From the NCBI RefSeq assembly GCF_006974125.1, contig NZ_CP037858.1, forward strand, positions 3,720,001 through 3,784,000: a stretch of DNA of 64,000 nucleotides. Direction: 5' to 3'. The translations under genes and the position numbers were made by a program. Below, one piece after another: positions 11,520-21,973 of the stretch. This DNA is from Stenotrophomonas maltophilia (GTDB lineage Bacteria; Pseudomonadota; Gammaproteobacteria; Xanthomonadales; Xanthomonadaceae). Position 1 is the stretch's first letter, and every line of letters begins with the position of its first letter. Under the pieces are notes generated by a model. That model had not been told where the DNA came from. It saw only the letters and a program-made list of their open reading frames with translations, and ran no database searches.

Positions 11520-12547
11520 TTCCGCTGCCGTTGGCGTTTGGCGCGCCGCTGTTGACGGCGCGCATCCGTACCACGCCAGACGATTTCCAGGTCGACGAGC
11601 TGCCTGCCTTCGAGGCCACCGGCGAAGGCGAGCACCTGCTGCTGCACATCCGCAAGCGCGGTGCCAATACCGTGCATGTGGCCAAGGTGCTGGCCAAGTG
11701 GGCGGGCCTGCCGGAAATGGCGGTGAGCTACGCTGGGATGAAGGATCGCCATGCGGTCACCACCCAACGTTTCAGCGTGCACCTGCCCAAGCGCGTCGCG
11801 CCGGACCTGGCCGAGCTGGCCAGTGACGAGATCGAAGTGCTCGAAGCGACCTGGCACAACCGCAAGCTGCAGCGTGGCGCACTGGCCGGCAACCGTTTCA
11901 AGCTGGTGCTGCGTGAAGTGCAGGGCGATGCCGCAGCGATCAGCGAACGCCTGCAGCAGATTGCCGGGCGTGGCCTGCCGAACTGGTTCGGCGAGCAGCG
12001 CTTTGGCCGCGATGGCGGCAATGTGCCGGCGGCACTGGCGATGTTCGGTGGCCGCCGCATGCGCAAGGATCAGCGTTCGCTGCTGCTGTCAGCGGCTCGT
12101 TCGGCGCTGTTCAACCGCGTGCTGGCCGCGCGTGTGGAGCAGGGCAACTGGGATCAGCCGCTGGAGGGTGAAGTGTGGATGCTCGATGGCAGCCGCAGCG
12201 TGTTCGGACCCGAGCCGTACACCGACGTGCTGGCCGAGCGCCTGGCACGCTTCGACATCCATCCCAGCGCGCCGCTGTGGGGCGAAGGCGAGCTGCGCAG
12301 CAGCGATGCGGCACGCGAGCTGGAGCTGGCCGCGCTGGACGACGACGAGTCGAAGGCGCTGCGGGCCGGCCTGGAAGACGCGCGCCTGAAGCAGGAGCGC
12401 CGCGCGCTGCGCCTGCGCCCGGCGCTGCTGCAGCACCAGTGGCTGGCCGATGACGTGCTGGAACTGTCGTTCGCACTTCCGCCGGGCTGCTACGCCACGG
12501 CCGTGCTGCACGAGCTCGGCCCGGTCGAGGACGCCTCACAGGCCTGA
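11516..12547 (+). CDS. truD: tRNA pseudouridine(13) synthase TruD
   Basis: A 343-residue pseudouridine synthase that modifies U13 of tRNA-Glu. The catalytic motif GMKDRHA lies at 74-80 with Asp77 as the presumed nucleophile. [11 protein letters not shown] and [14 protein letters not shown] (about 160-175) are family segments, and the TRUD insertion domain occupies roughly 150-300. It is the last gene of the ftsB-ispD-ispF-truD unit; a perfect 33-bp palindrome begins three bases beyond its stop. Confidence 0.93.
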   Translation: MIPLPLAFGAPLLTARIRTTPDDFQVDELPAFEATGEGEHLLLHIRKRGANTVHVAKVLAKWAGLPEMAVSYAGMKDRHAVTTQRFSVHLPKRVAPDLAELASDEIEVLEATWHNRKLQRGALAGNRFKLVLREVQGDAAAISERLQQIAGRGLPNWFGEQRFGRDGGNVPAALAMFGGRRMRKDQRSLLLSAARSALFNRVLAARVEQGNWDQPLEGEVWMLDGSRSVFGPEPYTDVLAERLARFDIHPSAPLWGEGELRSSDAARELELAALDDDESKALRAGLEDARLKQERRALRLRPALLQHQWLADDVLELSFALPPGCYATAVLHELGPVEDASQA

Positions 12548-12550
12548 CAG

Positions 12551-12617
12551 AAAAAGGGGACGGAGGGAATTAAGTCGTTTGTGGCACAAACGACTTAATT
12601 CCCTCCGTCCCCTTTTT
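12551..12617. repeat. Perfect 33-bp inverted repeat, bidirectional terminator, copy 1
   Basis: Arms 12551-12583 and 12585-12617 are fully complementary around one central base. The outer edges are A5 on the left and T5 on the right with GGGG/CCCC inside, so each strand reads as a GC stem followed by a T-run. It fits exactly between the convergent genes truD and smr: the smr stop codon begins at its last T. A relative with the same GGGGACGGAGG and TTAAGTCGTTT words is at 63345-63420, also between convergent genes. Confidence 0.9.
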
Positions 12618-13156
12618 CATCTGCGTGCCAGCAGCACCAGCATCGCGCCGGTGCCGCCTTGCCCGGTCGGCGCCGAATGGAACGCCAGCACGTCGTTGCG
12701 CAGCCGCAGCAGTCGATCGACCAGGTTCTTCAGTACCGGTGCACCGCCATCGGACTGCAAACCCTTGCCATGGATGATGCGCACGCAGCCATAGTCGTGT
12801 GCATGCGCTTCCAGCAGGAACTGGCGCAGCAGCGTCTCCGCCTGCGCGGCGGTGGCACCATGCAGGTCCAGCTCGTCCTGCACCGAATACTGGCCACGCT
12901 TCAGGCGCTGGAACAGGCGTGGTGGCAGGTTGTCGCGGCGATAGCTGGCCACGTCGCCGGCTTCCAGCGGCGTGCTGTCGCGCAGCAGCCGGGCGAACTC
13001 GCCGGCCGCTTCGGCCTCGTCACGTTCGGCCATGCGCGCGCGCGGCTTCGGCCGGGGCGCAGCCGGTGCCGGCTCGGCATCCTTGCGCAGCGGCGTCACT
13101 TCGCCGATGGCCGCACGGAACAATGCGGCCGGATCTTCGTCTTCAGGGTGCGACAT
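12617..13156 (-). CDS. Smr-domain protein
   Basis: A 179-residue protein with a C-terminal Smr (small MutS-related) domain, a nuclease or nucleic-acid-binding fold; bacterial stand-alone Smr proteins such as SmrA/SmrB act on DNA or on stalled ribosomes. The domain holds LDLHG at 96-100 and IHGKG at 128-132. The N-terminal half is charged and Ala/Pro-rich and probably disordered. I chose the ATG rather than a GTG two codons upstream. The gene is convergent with truD and divergent from surE. Whether it is closer to SmrA or SmrB is not resolved here. Confidence 0.88.
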   Translation of the reverse strand: MSHPEDEDPAALFRAAIGEVTPLRKDAEPAPAAPRPKPRARMAERDEAEAAGEFARLLRDSTPLEAGDVASYRRDNLPPRLFQRLKRGQYSVQDELDLHGATAAQAETLLRQFLLEAHAHDYGCVRIIHGKGLQSDGGAPVLKNLVDRLLRLRNDVLAFHSAPTGQGGTGAMLVLLARR

Positions 13157-13364
13157 GCGCACAGGTTAAACCGCCGGCGCAGGTCTGCCTATGACGGTTC
13201 GATGTCGGTCGTGACCGCCGGCAGGGTAGGACCGGCGGCTCGCATGCGGCACAATAGATGATGCCCTTGCAGGGTCGACGGCTTCCGCAGGGAGCACGAC
13301 GGTCCCGCCCACACTGCACGGTGACGGAATCGAATTCTTGGAAAATCAAGCGGTTAAATCGAAG

Positions 13365-14144
13365 ATGCGAATCCTGGTGAGTAACGACGACGGTGTCGAC
13401 GCCGCAGGCATCCGGATGCTGGCCTCGGTGCTGCGCGAGGCTGGACACGAAGTCACGGTGGTCGCACCCGACCGCGATCGCTCCGGCGCCAGCAACTCGC
13501 TGACCCTGGACCTGCCGATCCGCCTCAAGCGCATCGACCATTACACTGTCTCGGTGGCCGGTACGCCCACCGACTGCGTGCACCTGGCGCTGACCGGCCT
13601 GCTTGAATTCGAGCCCGACATTGTCGTGTCCGGTATCAACAACGCCGCCAACCTCGGCGATGATGTGATCTATTCCGGCACCGTTTCGGCGGCGATGGAA
13701 GGTCGTTTCCTCGGCCTGCCGGCGGTGGCGGTCTCGCTGGTCACCCGCAACCACGATCCGAAACACTTCGAGACCGCCGCGCGCGCTGCGGTGGAGATCG
13801 TCGCCCGGCTCAAGGCCGATCCGCTGCCGGCTGACACCATCCTCAACGTCAACGTGCCTGACCTGCCGTGGAGCGAGGTCAAGGGCTTCGAGGTCACCCG
13901 CCTCGGCAACCGCCATCGCGCCGAAGGCTGCATCGCGCAGAAGGACCCGCGCGGCAACGAGGTCTACTGGATCGGCCCGGCCGGCCGTGAGCAGGACTCC
14001 GGCCCCGGCACCGATTTCCACGCGGTACGCACTGGCCACATCTCGATCACTCCGATCCAGGTCGACCTGACCCGCTACCAGGCCTTGGAAAAGGTGGCCA
14101 GCTGGGTCGGCGGCCTCAGTGCCGCGCTGGACCAGCCGGCATGA
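13365..14144 (+). CDS. surE: 5'/3'-nucleotidase SurE
   Basis: A 259-residue metal-dependent nucleoside monophosphate phosphatase. The acidic metal motif NDDG sits at 7-10, with [19 protein letters not shown] near 90-108. The ATG at 13365 gives the canonical [10 protein letters not shown] start; a TTG nine codons upstream is possible but unlikely. Its stop overlaps the pcm start (ATGA). The surE-pcm-nlpD order is a classic stress and stationary-phase survival block in gammaproteobacteria. Confidence 0.95.
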   Translation: MRILVSNDDGVDAAGIRMLASVLREAGHEVTVVAPDRDRSGASNSLTLDLPIRLKRIDHYTVSVAGTPTDCVHLALTGLLEFEPDIVVSGINNAANLGDDVIYSGTVSAAMEGRFLGLPAVAVSLVTRNHDPKHFETAARAAVEIVARLKADPLPADTILNVNVPDLPWSEVKGFEVTRLGNRHRAEGCIAQKDPRGNEVYWIGPAGREQDSGPGTDFHAVRTGHISITPIQVDLTRYQALEKVASWVGGLSAALDQPA

Positions 14145-14818
14145 GCCCACGCCTGCGCCTGCAACCGGAAGCCGTTGGTATCGGCATGACCTCGCAGCGC
14201 GTGCGTGACCGGCTGGTCGACCGCCTGCGCGAGGCCGGCATCGTCGACGAGTCGACCTTGAATGCGATCCGGGTGGTGCCACGTCATCTGTTCATCGATG
14301 AAGCGCTGGCGTCACGTGCCTACGAAGACACCGCCCTGCCGATCGGCCACGGCCAGACCATCTCACAGCCGTGGGTGGTGGCGCGCATGACCGAGGCCGT
14401 GCTGCAGGTCTCGCCGAAGAAGGTGCTGGAAGTCGGTACCGGCTCCGGCTACCAGGCCGCCGTGCTCGGCGCGCTGGGCCTGGAAATCTACACCGTCGAG
14501 CGCATCGGCGACCTGCTGCGACAGGCGCGCAAGCGCTTCCGCGCGCTGGGCATGAACATCCGTACCAAGCATGACGACGGCCGCGCCGGCTGGGCCGAGC
14601 ATGGCCCGTTCGATGCCATCGTGGTCACCGCCGCGGCGCCCGCACTGGTCGATGAACTGGTCGGGCAGCTGGCCGAGGGCGGCCGCCTGGTGGCGCCGGT
14701 CGGCGGGCCGGGCGGGCAGTCGCTGGTGCAGCTGGACCGCAAGGCTGACGGCAGCATCGAACAACGCGTGCTGGCGCCGGTCACCTTCGTGCCGCTGCTG
14801 TCCGGCATGCTTGACTAA
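14141..14818 (+). CDS. pcm: Protein-L-isoaspartate O-methyltransferase
   Basis: A 225-residue SAM-dependent methyltransferase that starts repair of isoaspartyl damage in aged proteins. SAM-binding motif I is EVGTGSGYQ at 97-105. The [12 protein letters not shown] segment (about 44-55) and [11 protein letters not shown] (67-77) are PCMT signatures. It overlaps surE by four bases and precedes a DedA/YqaA-like membrane gene by 18 bp. Confidence 0.95.
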   Translation: MSPRLRLQPEAVGIGMTSQRVRDRLVDRLREAGIVDESTLNAIRVVPRHLFIDEALASRAYEDTALPIGHGQTISQPWVVARMTEAVLQVSPKKVLEVGTGSGYQAAVLGALGLEIYTVERIGDLLRQARKRFRALGMNIRTKHDDGRAGWAEHGPFDAIVVTAAAPALVDELVGQLAEGGRLVAPVGGPGGQSLVQLDRKADGSIEQRVLAPVTFVPLLSGMLD

Positions 14819-14836
14819 TCCACGGAGCAGGGTTGC

Positions 14837-15451
14837 ATGAAGATTTTCGGGCCGCTGTACGAGCGGGCGATGAAGTGGGCGGCGCACGAACGCGCGCCGA
14901 CCTACCTGACGGTGCTGAGCTTCTTCGAGGCGATCATCTTCCCGGTGATGCCGGAAGTGATGCTGGCGCCGATGTGCGTGGCCCAGCCGAAACGCGGCTG
15001 GTGGTTCGCCACCCTCAGCCTGGCCGGCTCGATGGTCGGCGCGCTGGTCGGCTATGCGCTGGGTCATTACGCCTTCGAGGCGATCAAGCCGCTGTTCGAA
15101 GCGCTGGGCATGCTGCCGGCGATCGAGCAGGGCATCACCACCGTGCAGGCGAAGATGGCCGAGTCGCCGTGGGCGGTGTTCACCTTCCTGGTGCTGGGCG
15201 GCTTCATGCCCATCCCGATGAAGGTCTTCACGTGGGCATCAGGTATCGTCGGTGTACCGATGCCGCAGTATCTGTTGAGCATGCTGATCGGTCGTGGCAA
15301 GCGCGTGTTCGTGCTGGCCGCGGTCATCCGTATCGGTGGTGCGCGTGCTGAAGCGGCACTGCGTCGCTGGATTGAACCGCTGGGCTGGATCGCCACCGCG
15401 TTGGTGGTGGTGCTGATCGCCTGGCTTGTATGGAGGTCGAAGTTCGCATGA
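14837..15451 (+). CDS. YqaA-family (DedA-like) inner membrane protein
   Basis: A 204-residue membrane protein of the YqaA/SNARE-associated (DedA-like) group. Hydrophobic segments lie near 24-46, 55-75, 112-135 (with GGFMPIPMKVFTWASG) and 178-198. Family members are proposed lipid or small-molecule transporters. GGAG precedes the start. The gene sits between pcm and nlpD and overlaps nlpD by four bases, so it belongs to the same operon. Its role in that stress block is not known. Confidence 0.85.
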   Translation: MKIFGPLYERAMKWAAHERAPTYLTVLSFFEAIIFPVMPEVMLAPMCVAQPKRGWWFATLSLAGSMVGALVGYALGHYAFEAIKPLFEALGMLPAIEQGITTVQAKMAESPWAVFTFLVLGGFMPIPMKVFTWASGIVGVPMPQYLLSMLIGRGKRVFVLAAVIRIGGARAEAALRRWIEPLGWIATALVVVLIAWLVWRSKFA

Positions 15452-16230
15452 GTCCTGATCGTCTGAGCAAGGGAGTGCGCATCGGCGCGCTGGCGTTGCT
15501 GGTTTCCACCCTGGCCGCCTGCGGCACCGCAACCGTGGTCCGCCCGGGCGGCGGCAGCACCGGTGGCGTGACCACGCCGAAGACTTCGGTACCCAAGCCC
15601 GGGCAGACCGTGGTCGTGCGCAAGGGCGATACCATCTATGCGCTGGCCCGCATCCACGACATCACCCCGGCCGACCTGATTGCCTGGAACAGCCTGGACA
15701 ACCCGTCGACCATTCATCCGGGCCAGGTGATCCGGCTGTATCCGGCCGGAGCCAGCGGCGGCCGTGCGCCCACCACGGTGGTCACCCCGCCGCGTCCGGG
15801 TAGCAGCAGTGGCGGCAGCACCGCGCCGGCCCCGGCGCCGGTCGGTCCGGTGAAGAGCAACATCGCCTGGCGCTGGCCGGCCGATGGCGCGATCGTTGGC
15901 CGCTACGTGGCCGGTGACGCCACCAAGCAGGGCGTTGATATCGCCGGCACCAGCGGCCAGGCGGTGAAAGCCACCGCCAATGGCGTGGTGGTGTACTCCG
16001 GTGCCGGCCTGGTCGGCTACGGCGAGCTGATCATCATCAAGCACAGCGACCAGTGGCTGTCGGCCTATGGCCACAACCGCAAGCGCCTGGTGAATGAAGG
16101 GCAGAGCGTGAAGGCCGGCGAGCAGATCGCCGAGATGGGCCGTACCGGTGCGAACCGCGACATGGTCCACTTCGAGATTCGCTACAACGGCAAGCCGGTC
16201 GACCCGCAGCAGTACCTTCCGGCGCGCTGA
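15448..16230 (+). CDS. nlpD: LysM/M23 lipoprotein NlpD (amidase activator)
   Basis: A 260-residue outer-membrane lipoprotein. The lipobox LAAC ends at Cys25. LysM (about 56-98) binds peptidoglycan; a Gly/Ser/Thr/Pro linker follows, then a LytM/M23 domain at about 150-257. The metal sites are degenerate: the first His/Asp site reads KQGVDIAG and the second keeps only one His (MVHFEIR), as in E. coli NlpD, so it should activate a cell-division amidase rather than cut peptidoglycan itself. rpoS, the usual next gene in many gammaproteobacteria, is absent; a repeat spacer follows instead. Confidence 0.93.
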   Translation: MSPDRLSKGVRIGALALLVSTLAACGTATVVRPGGGSTGGVTTPKTSVPKPGQTVVVRKGDTIYALARIHDITPADLIAWNSLDNPSTIHPGQVIRLYPAGASGGRAPTTVVTPPRPGSSSGGSTAPAPAPVGPVKSNIAWRWPADGAIVGRYVAGDATKQGVDIAGTSGQAVKATANGVVVYSGAGLVGYGELIIIKHSDQWLSAYGHNRKRLVNEGQSVKAGEQIAEMGRTGANRDMVHFEIRYNGKPVDPQQYLPAR

Positions 16231-16249
16231 TCGCCGTTGGAACGGGGAG

Positions 16250-16303
16250 CGCCGGGCCACGCCCGGCGATCCTGACCTGTAGCGTCGAGCCATGTTCGGC
16301 TCG
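16250..16303. repeat. Pair of REP/SMAG-like hairpins after nlpD
   Basis: CGCCGGGC (16250-16257), CAC and GCCCGGCG (16261-16268) form the first hairpin. The second begins with GTAG (16279) and pairs CGAGCC (16286-16291) with GGCTCG (16298-16303). Two adjacent palindromes of this kind just behind a stop codon are typical of SMAG-type dimers and may stabilise the nlpD transcript. Confidence 0.65.
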
Positions 16304-16410
16304 GGTACCGCAGAGGCTCGGTCACTTGCGATCTTGTGTGTCGCAGGCTCACCTTCACGGCGGATGGAATACCCGGCATTCTTGAGCGATCCCATCCGCT
16401 CCGGTGCCGC

Positions 16411-16899
16411 ATGTTCCGCTTTGCTTCCGCGCTCGCACTGCTCACCGTCGCGCCGCTGGCCGCAGCAGCCAGCGATCCGCGTGACGTGGTTACCCGTCTC
16501 TACGACGCGGTCCAGGCGCCGGCTTCGAACGAAACGGCCATTCCGTCACTGCTGGGCGATGCCCTGCGCTCAGCCGTCGACGCGCAGCGCGCTTACGAGC
16601 GGACCTGTGCCGCGTTGGCCGCGCACGACGAGAAGCCGCATATGCTCGACCAGAGTCCGTATCTGCTGGCGCCGGATCGACCGGAAACGATATCTGTAGG
16701 AATGCCCGGATCGAGCGGTGACGTCACCTGGATCCGCGTCGACATGGCCGTGGGCGACTATCGTTGGACCGACCGGGTCCTGCTGCAGCGGCAGGACCGG
16801 GACTGGAAGGTCATGGATATCCGCTGGGGGCAGGGCGGCAACCTGATTGGCCGGCTCAAGGCGTTCTCGGCCTTCCGCTGCACATCTTCGGGCAGCTAG
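16411..16899 (+). CDS. Secreted protein, possibly DUF3828-like
   Basis: A 162-residue protein with a signal peptide (about 1-20, ending AAAAS). The mature domain begins VTRLYDAVQ and ends with an RQDRDWKVMDIRWG strand, a pattern resembling small NTF2-like or DUF3828 periplasmic proteins (helix pair then curved sheet). Two Cys residues (near 70 and 157) could form a disulfide after export. I recognise no catalytic motif. It stands alone between the repeat pair after nlpD and a convergent Mth938-fold gene. Confidence 0.65.
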   Translation: MFRFASALALLTVAPLAAAASDPRDVVTRLYDAVQAPASNETAIPSLLGDALRSAVDAQRAYERTCAALAAHDEKPHMLDQSPYLLAPDRPETISVGMPGSSGDVTWIRVDMAVGDYRWTDRVLLQRQDRDWKVMDIRWGQGGNLIGRLKAFSAFRCTSSGS

Positions 16900-16926
16900 C
16901 GCCGGGAGGCACCCGGCGACTCGACC

Positions 16927-17301
16927 TCAGCCTTCCAGAATGAAAGCAGCCGCGACCTTGCGGCCTTCGCCGGCCAGGATGTTGAAGGTGCGTGCGGCGG
17001 CCGGGTTGTTCATCACTTCCAGGCCGATCCCGCGCGACAGGCAGGCGGCCATCACCACCGCTGGCGGGAACACCTGGCGATCACCGGTACCGAGCACGAT
17101 CAGCGCCGGGTTCAGCGCCAGGATCGGCTCCAGGTCCGCCAGCTGCAGCGCGGCGGCACTCGCCACCGGCCAGTGCGTGACCAGCTGGTCCGGGGTCAGG
17201 AAGAAACTGCTGCCCAGCACCTGGTCATTCACCTTGGCCGAGCGGCCATCGGCGGCGCGCAGGCTGTAGGCGTAATCCGGCGGTTCGTGGTTCAGCTGCA
17301 T
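16927..17301 (-). CDS. Mth938/Xcc1710-fold domain protein
   Basis: A 124-residue single-domain protein of the Mth938 (DUF498/598) fold, known structurally from a Xanthomonas homologue. Characteristic words are FFLTPDQLVTHWPV (about 34-47), LIVLGTGDRQVFPP (88-101 region) and GLEVMNNPAAARTFNIL near the C-terminus. In mitochondria the related NDUFAF3 helps assemble complex I, but the bacterial role is unclear. It is followed by the convergent secreted-protein gene and is preceded on the same strand by yhbY, 13 bp away. Confidence 0.85.
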   Translation of the reverse strand: MQLNHEPPDYAYSLRAADGRSAKVNDQVLGSSFFLTPDQLVTHWPVASAAALQLADLEPILALNPALIVLGTGDRQVFPPAVVMAACLSRGIGLEVMNNPAAARTFNILAGEGRKVAAAFILEG

Positions 17302-17314
17302 GGCAGTGGGGCGA

Positions 17315-17620
17315 TCAGCCGCGCGGCAGCACGATCTGGCGCTGTTCCTTGCTCGGGCGGTACAGCACGGCGACGTGGCCGATGCGCTGCACCAGCGCGC
17401 TCTCGGTGGCTTCGACGATCTCGCCGATCATCACGTCACGGGCGTCGCGGTCTTCGGCAGCGACCTTCACCTTGACCAGCTCGTGGCGCTCCAGCACTTC
17501 GTTCAGCTCAGCGATGAAGGCCGGGGTCACGCCCTTGCCGCCGGTCTGCAGCAGGGCCTTCAGGTCGTGGGCTTGGCCGCGCAGGAAACGGGTCTGGGAG
17601 GCGGTCAGGGCGATGGACAT
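17315..17620 (-). CDS. yhbY: Ribosome-assembly RNA-binding protein YhbY
   Basis: A 101-residue CRS1/YhbY (CRM) domain protein that binds pre-50S ribosomal particles. The family pattern LTASQTRFLRGQAHDLK at the start, then a Gly-rich loop GGKGVTP, and ELVKVKVA are visible. I chose the second ATG (MSIALT) because it gives the family N-terminus. It is divergent from rlmE, the 23S methyltransferase gene, a conserved arrangement linking ribosome assembly with ftsH. Confidence 0.9.
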   Translation of the reverse strand: MSIALTASQTRFLRGQAHDLKALLQTGGKGVTPAFIAELNEVLERHELVKVKVAAEDRDARDVMIGEIVEATESALVQRIGHVAVLYRPSKEQRQIVLPRG

Positions 17621-17685
17621 GCAGGAAAACACGGTTGAATGGGGCGATCAGGGTATCATGAGGACCCCATCAGCCCCTATTTTCA

Positions 17686-18318
17686 ATGGCTACCCGCAGC
17701 AAAAGCAGCCAGCGCTGGCTCAAGGAACACTTCTCCGACCCCTTCGTGAAGAAGGCCCAGGCCGAAGGCATGCGCTCGCGCGCCGCCTACAAGCTCGAAG
17801 AGCTGCTTGAACGTGACCGGTTGCTGAAGCCGCACATGGTGGTGGTCGACCTCGGTGCGGCCCCGGGCGGTTGGTCTCAGCAGGTGCGGAGACAGATCGG
17901 CGACACCGGTCGCGTGCTGGCCCTGGACATCCTCGACATGCCGCCGCTGGCCGGCGTGGAGTTCCTTCATGGTGACTTCAGGGAAGAAGCCGTCCTATCG
18001 CAGTTTGAAGCCATGCTCGGGGATCAGCCGGTAGACCTTGTGCTGTCGGACATGGCCCCCAATAAGAGTGGTGTGGGCGCGGTTGACCAGCCGCGGATGA
18101 TGCACCTGGCAGAGCTGGCCCTGGATTTTGCCGACAACCACCTGAAGACCGGTGGGGCATTCCTGATCAAGCTGTTCCAGGGTGAAGGCTTTGACGACTA
18201 CGTGCGCGACATGCGCCGCCGGTACGACAAGGTCTCCATCCGCAAGCCGGAAGCGTCGCGCAAGCGCTCTCCCGAGGTGTATGCCTTGGGTCAGGGAAAA
18301 CGCGCCCACATGAAGTAA
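17686..18318 (+). CDS. rlmE: 23S rRNA (uridine-2552-2'-O)-methyltransferase
   Basis: RlmE (FtsJ/RrmJ), 210 residues, adds 2'-O-methyl to U2552 in the A-site loop of 23S rRNA, a late step in 50S maturation. Visible are [18 protein letters not shown] with the catalytic Lys region, the SAM motif [14 protein letters not shown] (about 49-62), LSDMAPN with the catalytic Asp, and [12 protein letters not shown]. It lies 63 bp before ftsH, as in many gammaproteobacteria, and is probably heat-induced with it. Confidence 0.95.
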   Translation: MATRSKSSQRWLKEHFSDPFVKKAQAEGMRSRAAYKLEELLERDRLLKPHMVVVDLGAAPGGWSQQVRRQIGDTGRVLALDILDMPPLAGVEFLHGDFREEAVLSQFEAMLGDQPVDLVLSDMAPNKSGVGAVDQPRMMHLAELALDFADNHLKTGGAFLIKLFQGEGFDDYVRDMRRRYDKVSIRKPEASRKRSPEVYALGQGKRAHMK

Positions 18319-18381
18319 GCTCGCAACGTACGCAAGTTCGACCCCAACGCAACGCCAGCACTGAGAGGAACACCGGAGCCA

Positions 18382-20322
<1,941 letters not shown>

Positions 20323-20344
20323 CGGCCCGTTGTACGTGACACCA

Positions 20345-20376
20345 GACGAGGCCGGGGCAACCCGGCTTCGTCGTTT
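20345..20376 (+). terminator. Probable terminator of ftsH
   Basis: A 12-bp stem (20345-20356 with 20361-20372, one G-T pair) closes the loop GCAA and is followed by GTTT. The T-run is short, so termination may be partial. Confidence 0.6.
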
Positions 20377-20424
20377 CCGGGCCACTGGCCCATTCCGAAG
20401 AACTGATCTGACGCTGGAGCCCGC

Positions 20425-20610
20425 ATGTCCGCCCCGAAGCCCGAACCGATTTCCCACACCGTCGAAATGGTCATCGCCACCGTGGTCGGCGTGGGTGTAG
20501 GCCTGGGAGCCGACAACCTGCTGCTGGGCTGCGTGGTGGGTATCGGTGTCGGCATCGTGCTGAGCATCGCCAAGACCCTGTACGTGGACCGCAAGCGCCG
20601 CCGCCGTTGA
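20425..20610 (+). CDS. Small two-helix membrane protein
   Basis: A 61-residue protein: a polar start (MSAPKPEPISHT), two Gly/Val-rich hydrophobic stretches at about 15-28 and 32-49 containing GVGVGLG and GIGVGIV, and a basic tail (DRKRRRR) that would face the cytoplasm. The Gly zippers suggest helix packing in the membrane. GGAG precedes the ATG. It follows ftsH by about 100 bp beyond a hairpin and precedes a repeat-rich spacer. Unrecognised; moderately convincing because of composition and ribosome binding site. Confidence 0.6.
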   Translation: MSAPKPEPISHTVEMVIATVVGVGVGLGADNLLLGCVVGIGVGIVLSIAKTLYVDRKRRRR

Positions 20611-20640
20611 GGGGTGGCGGCAGGGCTGCGCCCTGCACCC

Positions 20641-20757
20641 GTGGTAGTGCCGGCCGCTGGCCGGCAACCTCAGCAGCAACAGCAACAGCAACAGCGACAC
20701 CGCCCCACCTCTGACAGATTTCTGCTGCTGTTGGTAGGTGTCGACCTTGGTCGACAC
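20641..20757. repeat. Two SMAG-like hairpins with a CAGCAA tract
   Basis: The 466-bp gap before folP (20611-21076) is packed with palindromes. The first is a GTAG-headed hairpin, TGCCGGCC (20648-20655), GCT, GGCCGGCA (20659-20666). A CAGCAA-type tract follows at about 20671-20697. Next comes a second GTAG-headed hairpin, GTGTCGACC (20738-20746), TT, GGTCGACAC (20749-20757). No gene was found in the gap. Confidence 0.75.
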
Positions 20758-20762
20758 GGCAG

Positions 20763-20844
20763 ATCCACGCCATGCGTGGATGCATTTCGATTCCAATTCG
20801 AAATATTCGATTCCGATGGAGATTCATCCACGCATGGCGTGGAT
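20763..20844. repeat. Inverted pair of ATCCACGC hairpins
   Basis: ATCCACGC, CAT, GCGTGGAT (20763-20781) and ATCCACGC, ATG, GCGTGGAT (20826-20844) are exact reverse complements of each other, 44 bp apart around an AT-richer centre with TTCGAAT-like words. This is the geometry of a paired REP element (BIME-like). Confidence 0.75.
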
Positions 20845-20872
20845 CTACTGCAGATCGCGGAGATCTGTCGAA

Positions 20873-20974
20873 GGCGGGGTGGGTCCGGTTGCGGGGGCGT
20901 GAGCCGCATGGATGCGGCGACCGAGCCTAAATGGACGTATTTACGGCGTCCCCCGCAACTGGACCTACCCCGCC
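20873..20974. repeat. Long stem-loop repeat element, copy 2
   Basis: Arms 20873-20898 and 20949-20974 pair over 26 positions with two G-T pairs and one mismatch. The centre has the inner hairpin GCCGC, ATGGAT, GCGGC and the words CGAGCC and TTTACGGCG shared with copy 1 at 87-190. The arms differ in sequence from copy 1 on both sides in a compensating way. Confidence 0.7.
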
Positions 20975-21076
20975 ATCCCACAGAAAACCCGCTGTTGCTG
21001 TTGCTCTGGCCTCTGCGGGTGCAGGGCGCCGCCCTGCCGAACTAAACTACCCGCCGTTGTCCCTGCAGGATTGCCC

Positions 21077-21973
21077 ATGTTCGACACCTCGCCCCAGCTC
21101 GATTGCGCCGGCCGCATCCTGCGCCTCGACCGTGCCCGGGTCATGGGCATCGTCAACGTCACCCCGGACTCGTTCTCCGATGGCGGCGCGCACGACACCA
21201 CCGATGCGGCCGTCGCTCACGGCCTGAAGCTGGTGGAGGAGGGCGCCGACCTGCTCGATATCGGCGGCGAATCCACCCGCCCGGGCGCCGCGCCGGTATC
21301 GGTGGAGGATGAGCTGCGCCGGGTGATTCCGGTGATCGAGCAACTGGCGGCCCGCACCCAGGTGCCGATCAGCATCGACACCTTCAAGCCGGAGGTGATG
21401 CGCGCGGCGGTGGACGCTGGCGCCGGCATGATCAACGACATCTTCGGCCTGCGTCAGGACGGGGCGTTGGACGCCGCCGCTGCAACCGGCGTGCCGGTGG
21501 TGCTGATGCACATGCAGGGCGAGCCGGGCCATATGCAGGTCGACCCGCACTACGACGACGTGGTTGCCGAGGTGCATGGCTTCCTGGTGCAGCGCCTGTT
21601 CGCCGCCGAGATGGCGGGCATCGCCAAGAAGAACCTGCTTGTCGATCTCGGCTTCGGCTTCGGCAAGACCACCGCGCACAACATGACCCTGCTGGCGCGC
21701 TCCGAGCGCTTCCTGGAATTGGGCGTGCCGGTGCTGGCCGGCCTGTCGCGCAAGCGCAGCCTGGGCGAACTGACCGGCCGCGACACGCCGTCCGAGCGGG
21801 TCGCGGCTTCGGTGGCCGCACACCTGATCGCGGTCCAGCGCGGTGCGCGCATCGTGCGCGTGCATGACGTGGCGGCCACCGTCGATGCGCTGAAGATCTG
21901 GCAGGCGGTGGAAGCCGTGCCGACGCCGCGTGCCGACGCCACGCCGACGATCCGCTGGCCGGACGAAGACTGA
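21077..21973 (+). CDS. folP: Dihydropteroate synthase
   Basis: A 298-residue TIM-barrel enzyme of folate synthesis that joins p-aminobenzoate to the pterin diphosphate; it is the sulfonamide target. The signatures are [14 protein letters not shown] at 24-37 and the pterin-binding [14 protein letters not shown] near 58-71. GAGKTT-like late words are DLGFGFGKT and [14 protein letters not shown] lies just upstream of the chosen ATG. Its stop shares one base with the miaA start (TGATG). Confidence 0.96.
   Translation: MFDTSPQLDCAGRILRLDRARVMGIVNVTPDSFSDGGAHDTTDAAVAHGLKLVEEGADLLDIGGESTRPGAAPVSVEDELRRVIPVIEQLAARTQVPISIDTFKPEVMRAAVDAGAGMINDIFGLRQDGALDAAAATGVPVVLMHMQGEPGHMQVDPHYDDVVAEVHGFLVQRLFAAEMAGIAKKNLLVDLGFGFGKTTAHNMTLLARSERFLELGVPVLAGLSRKRSLGELTGRDTPSERVAASVAAHLIAVQRGARIVRVHDVAATVDALKIWQAVEAVPTPRADATPTIRWPDED

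Noticed and set aside
20671..20700. CAGCAA tract considered as a CRISPR or tandem-repeat array
   Set aside because: It is a short simple-sequence tract of about five units with no spacers.
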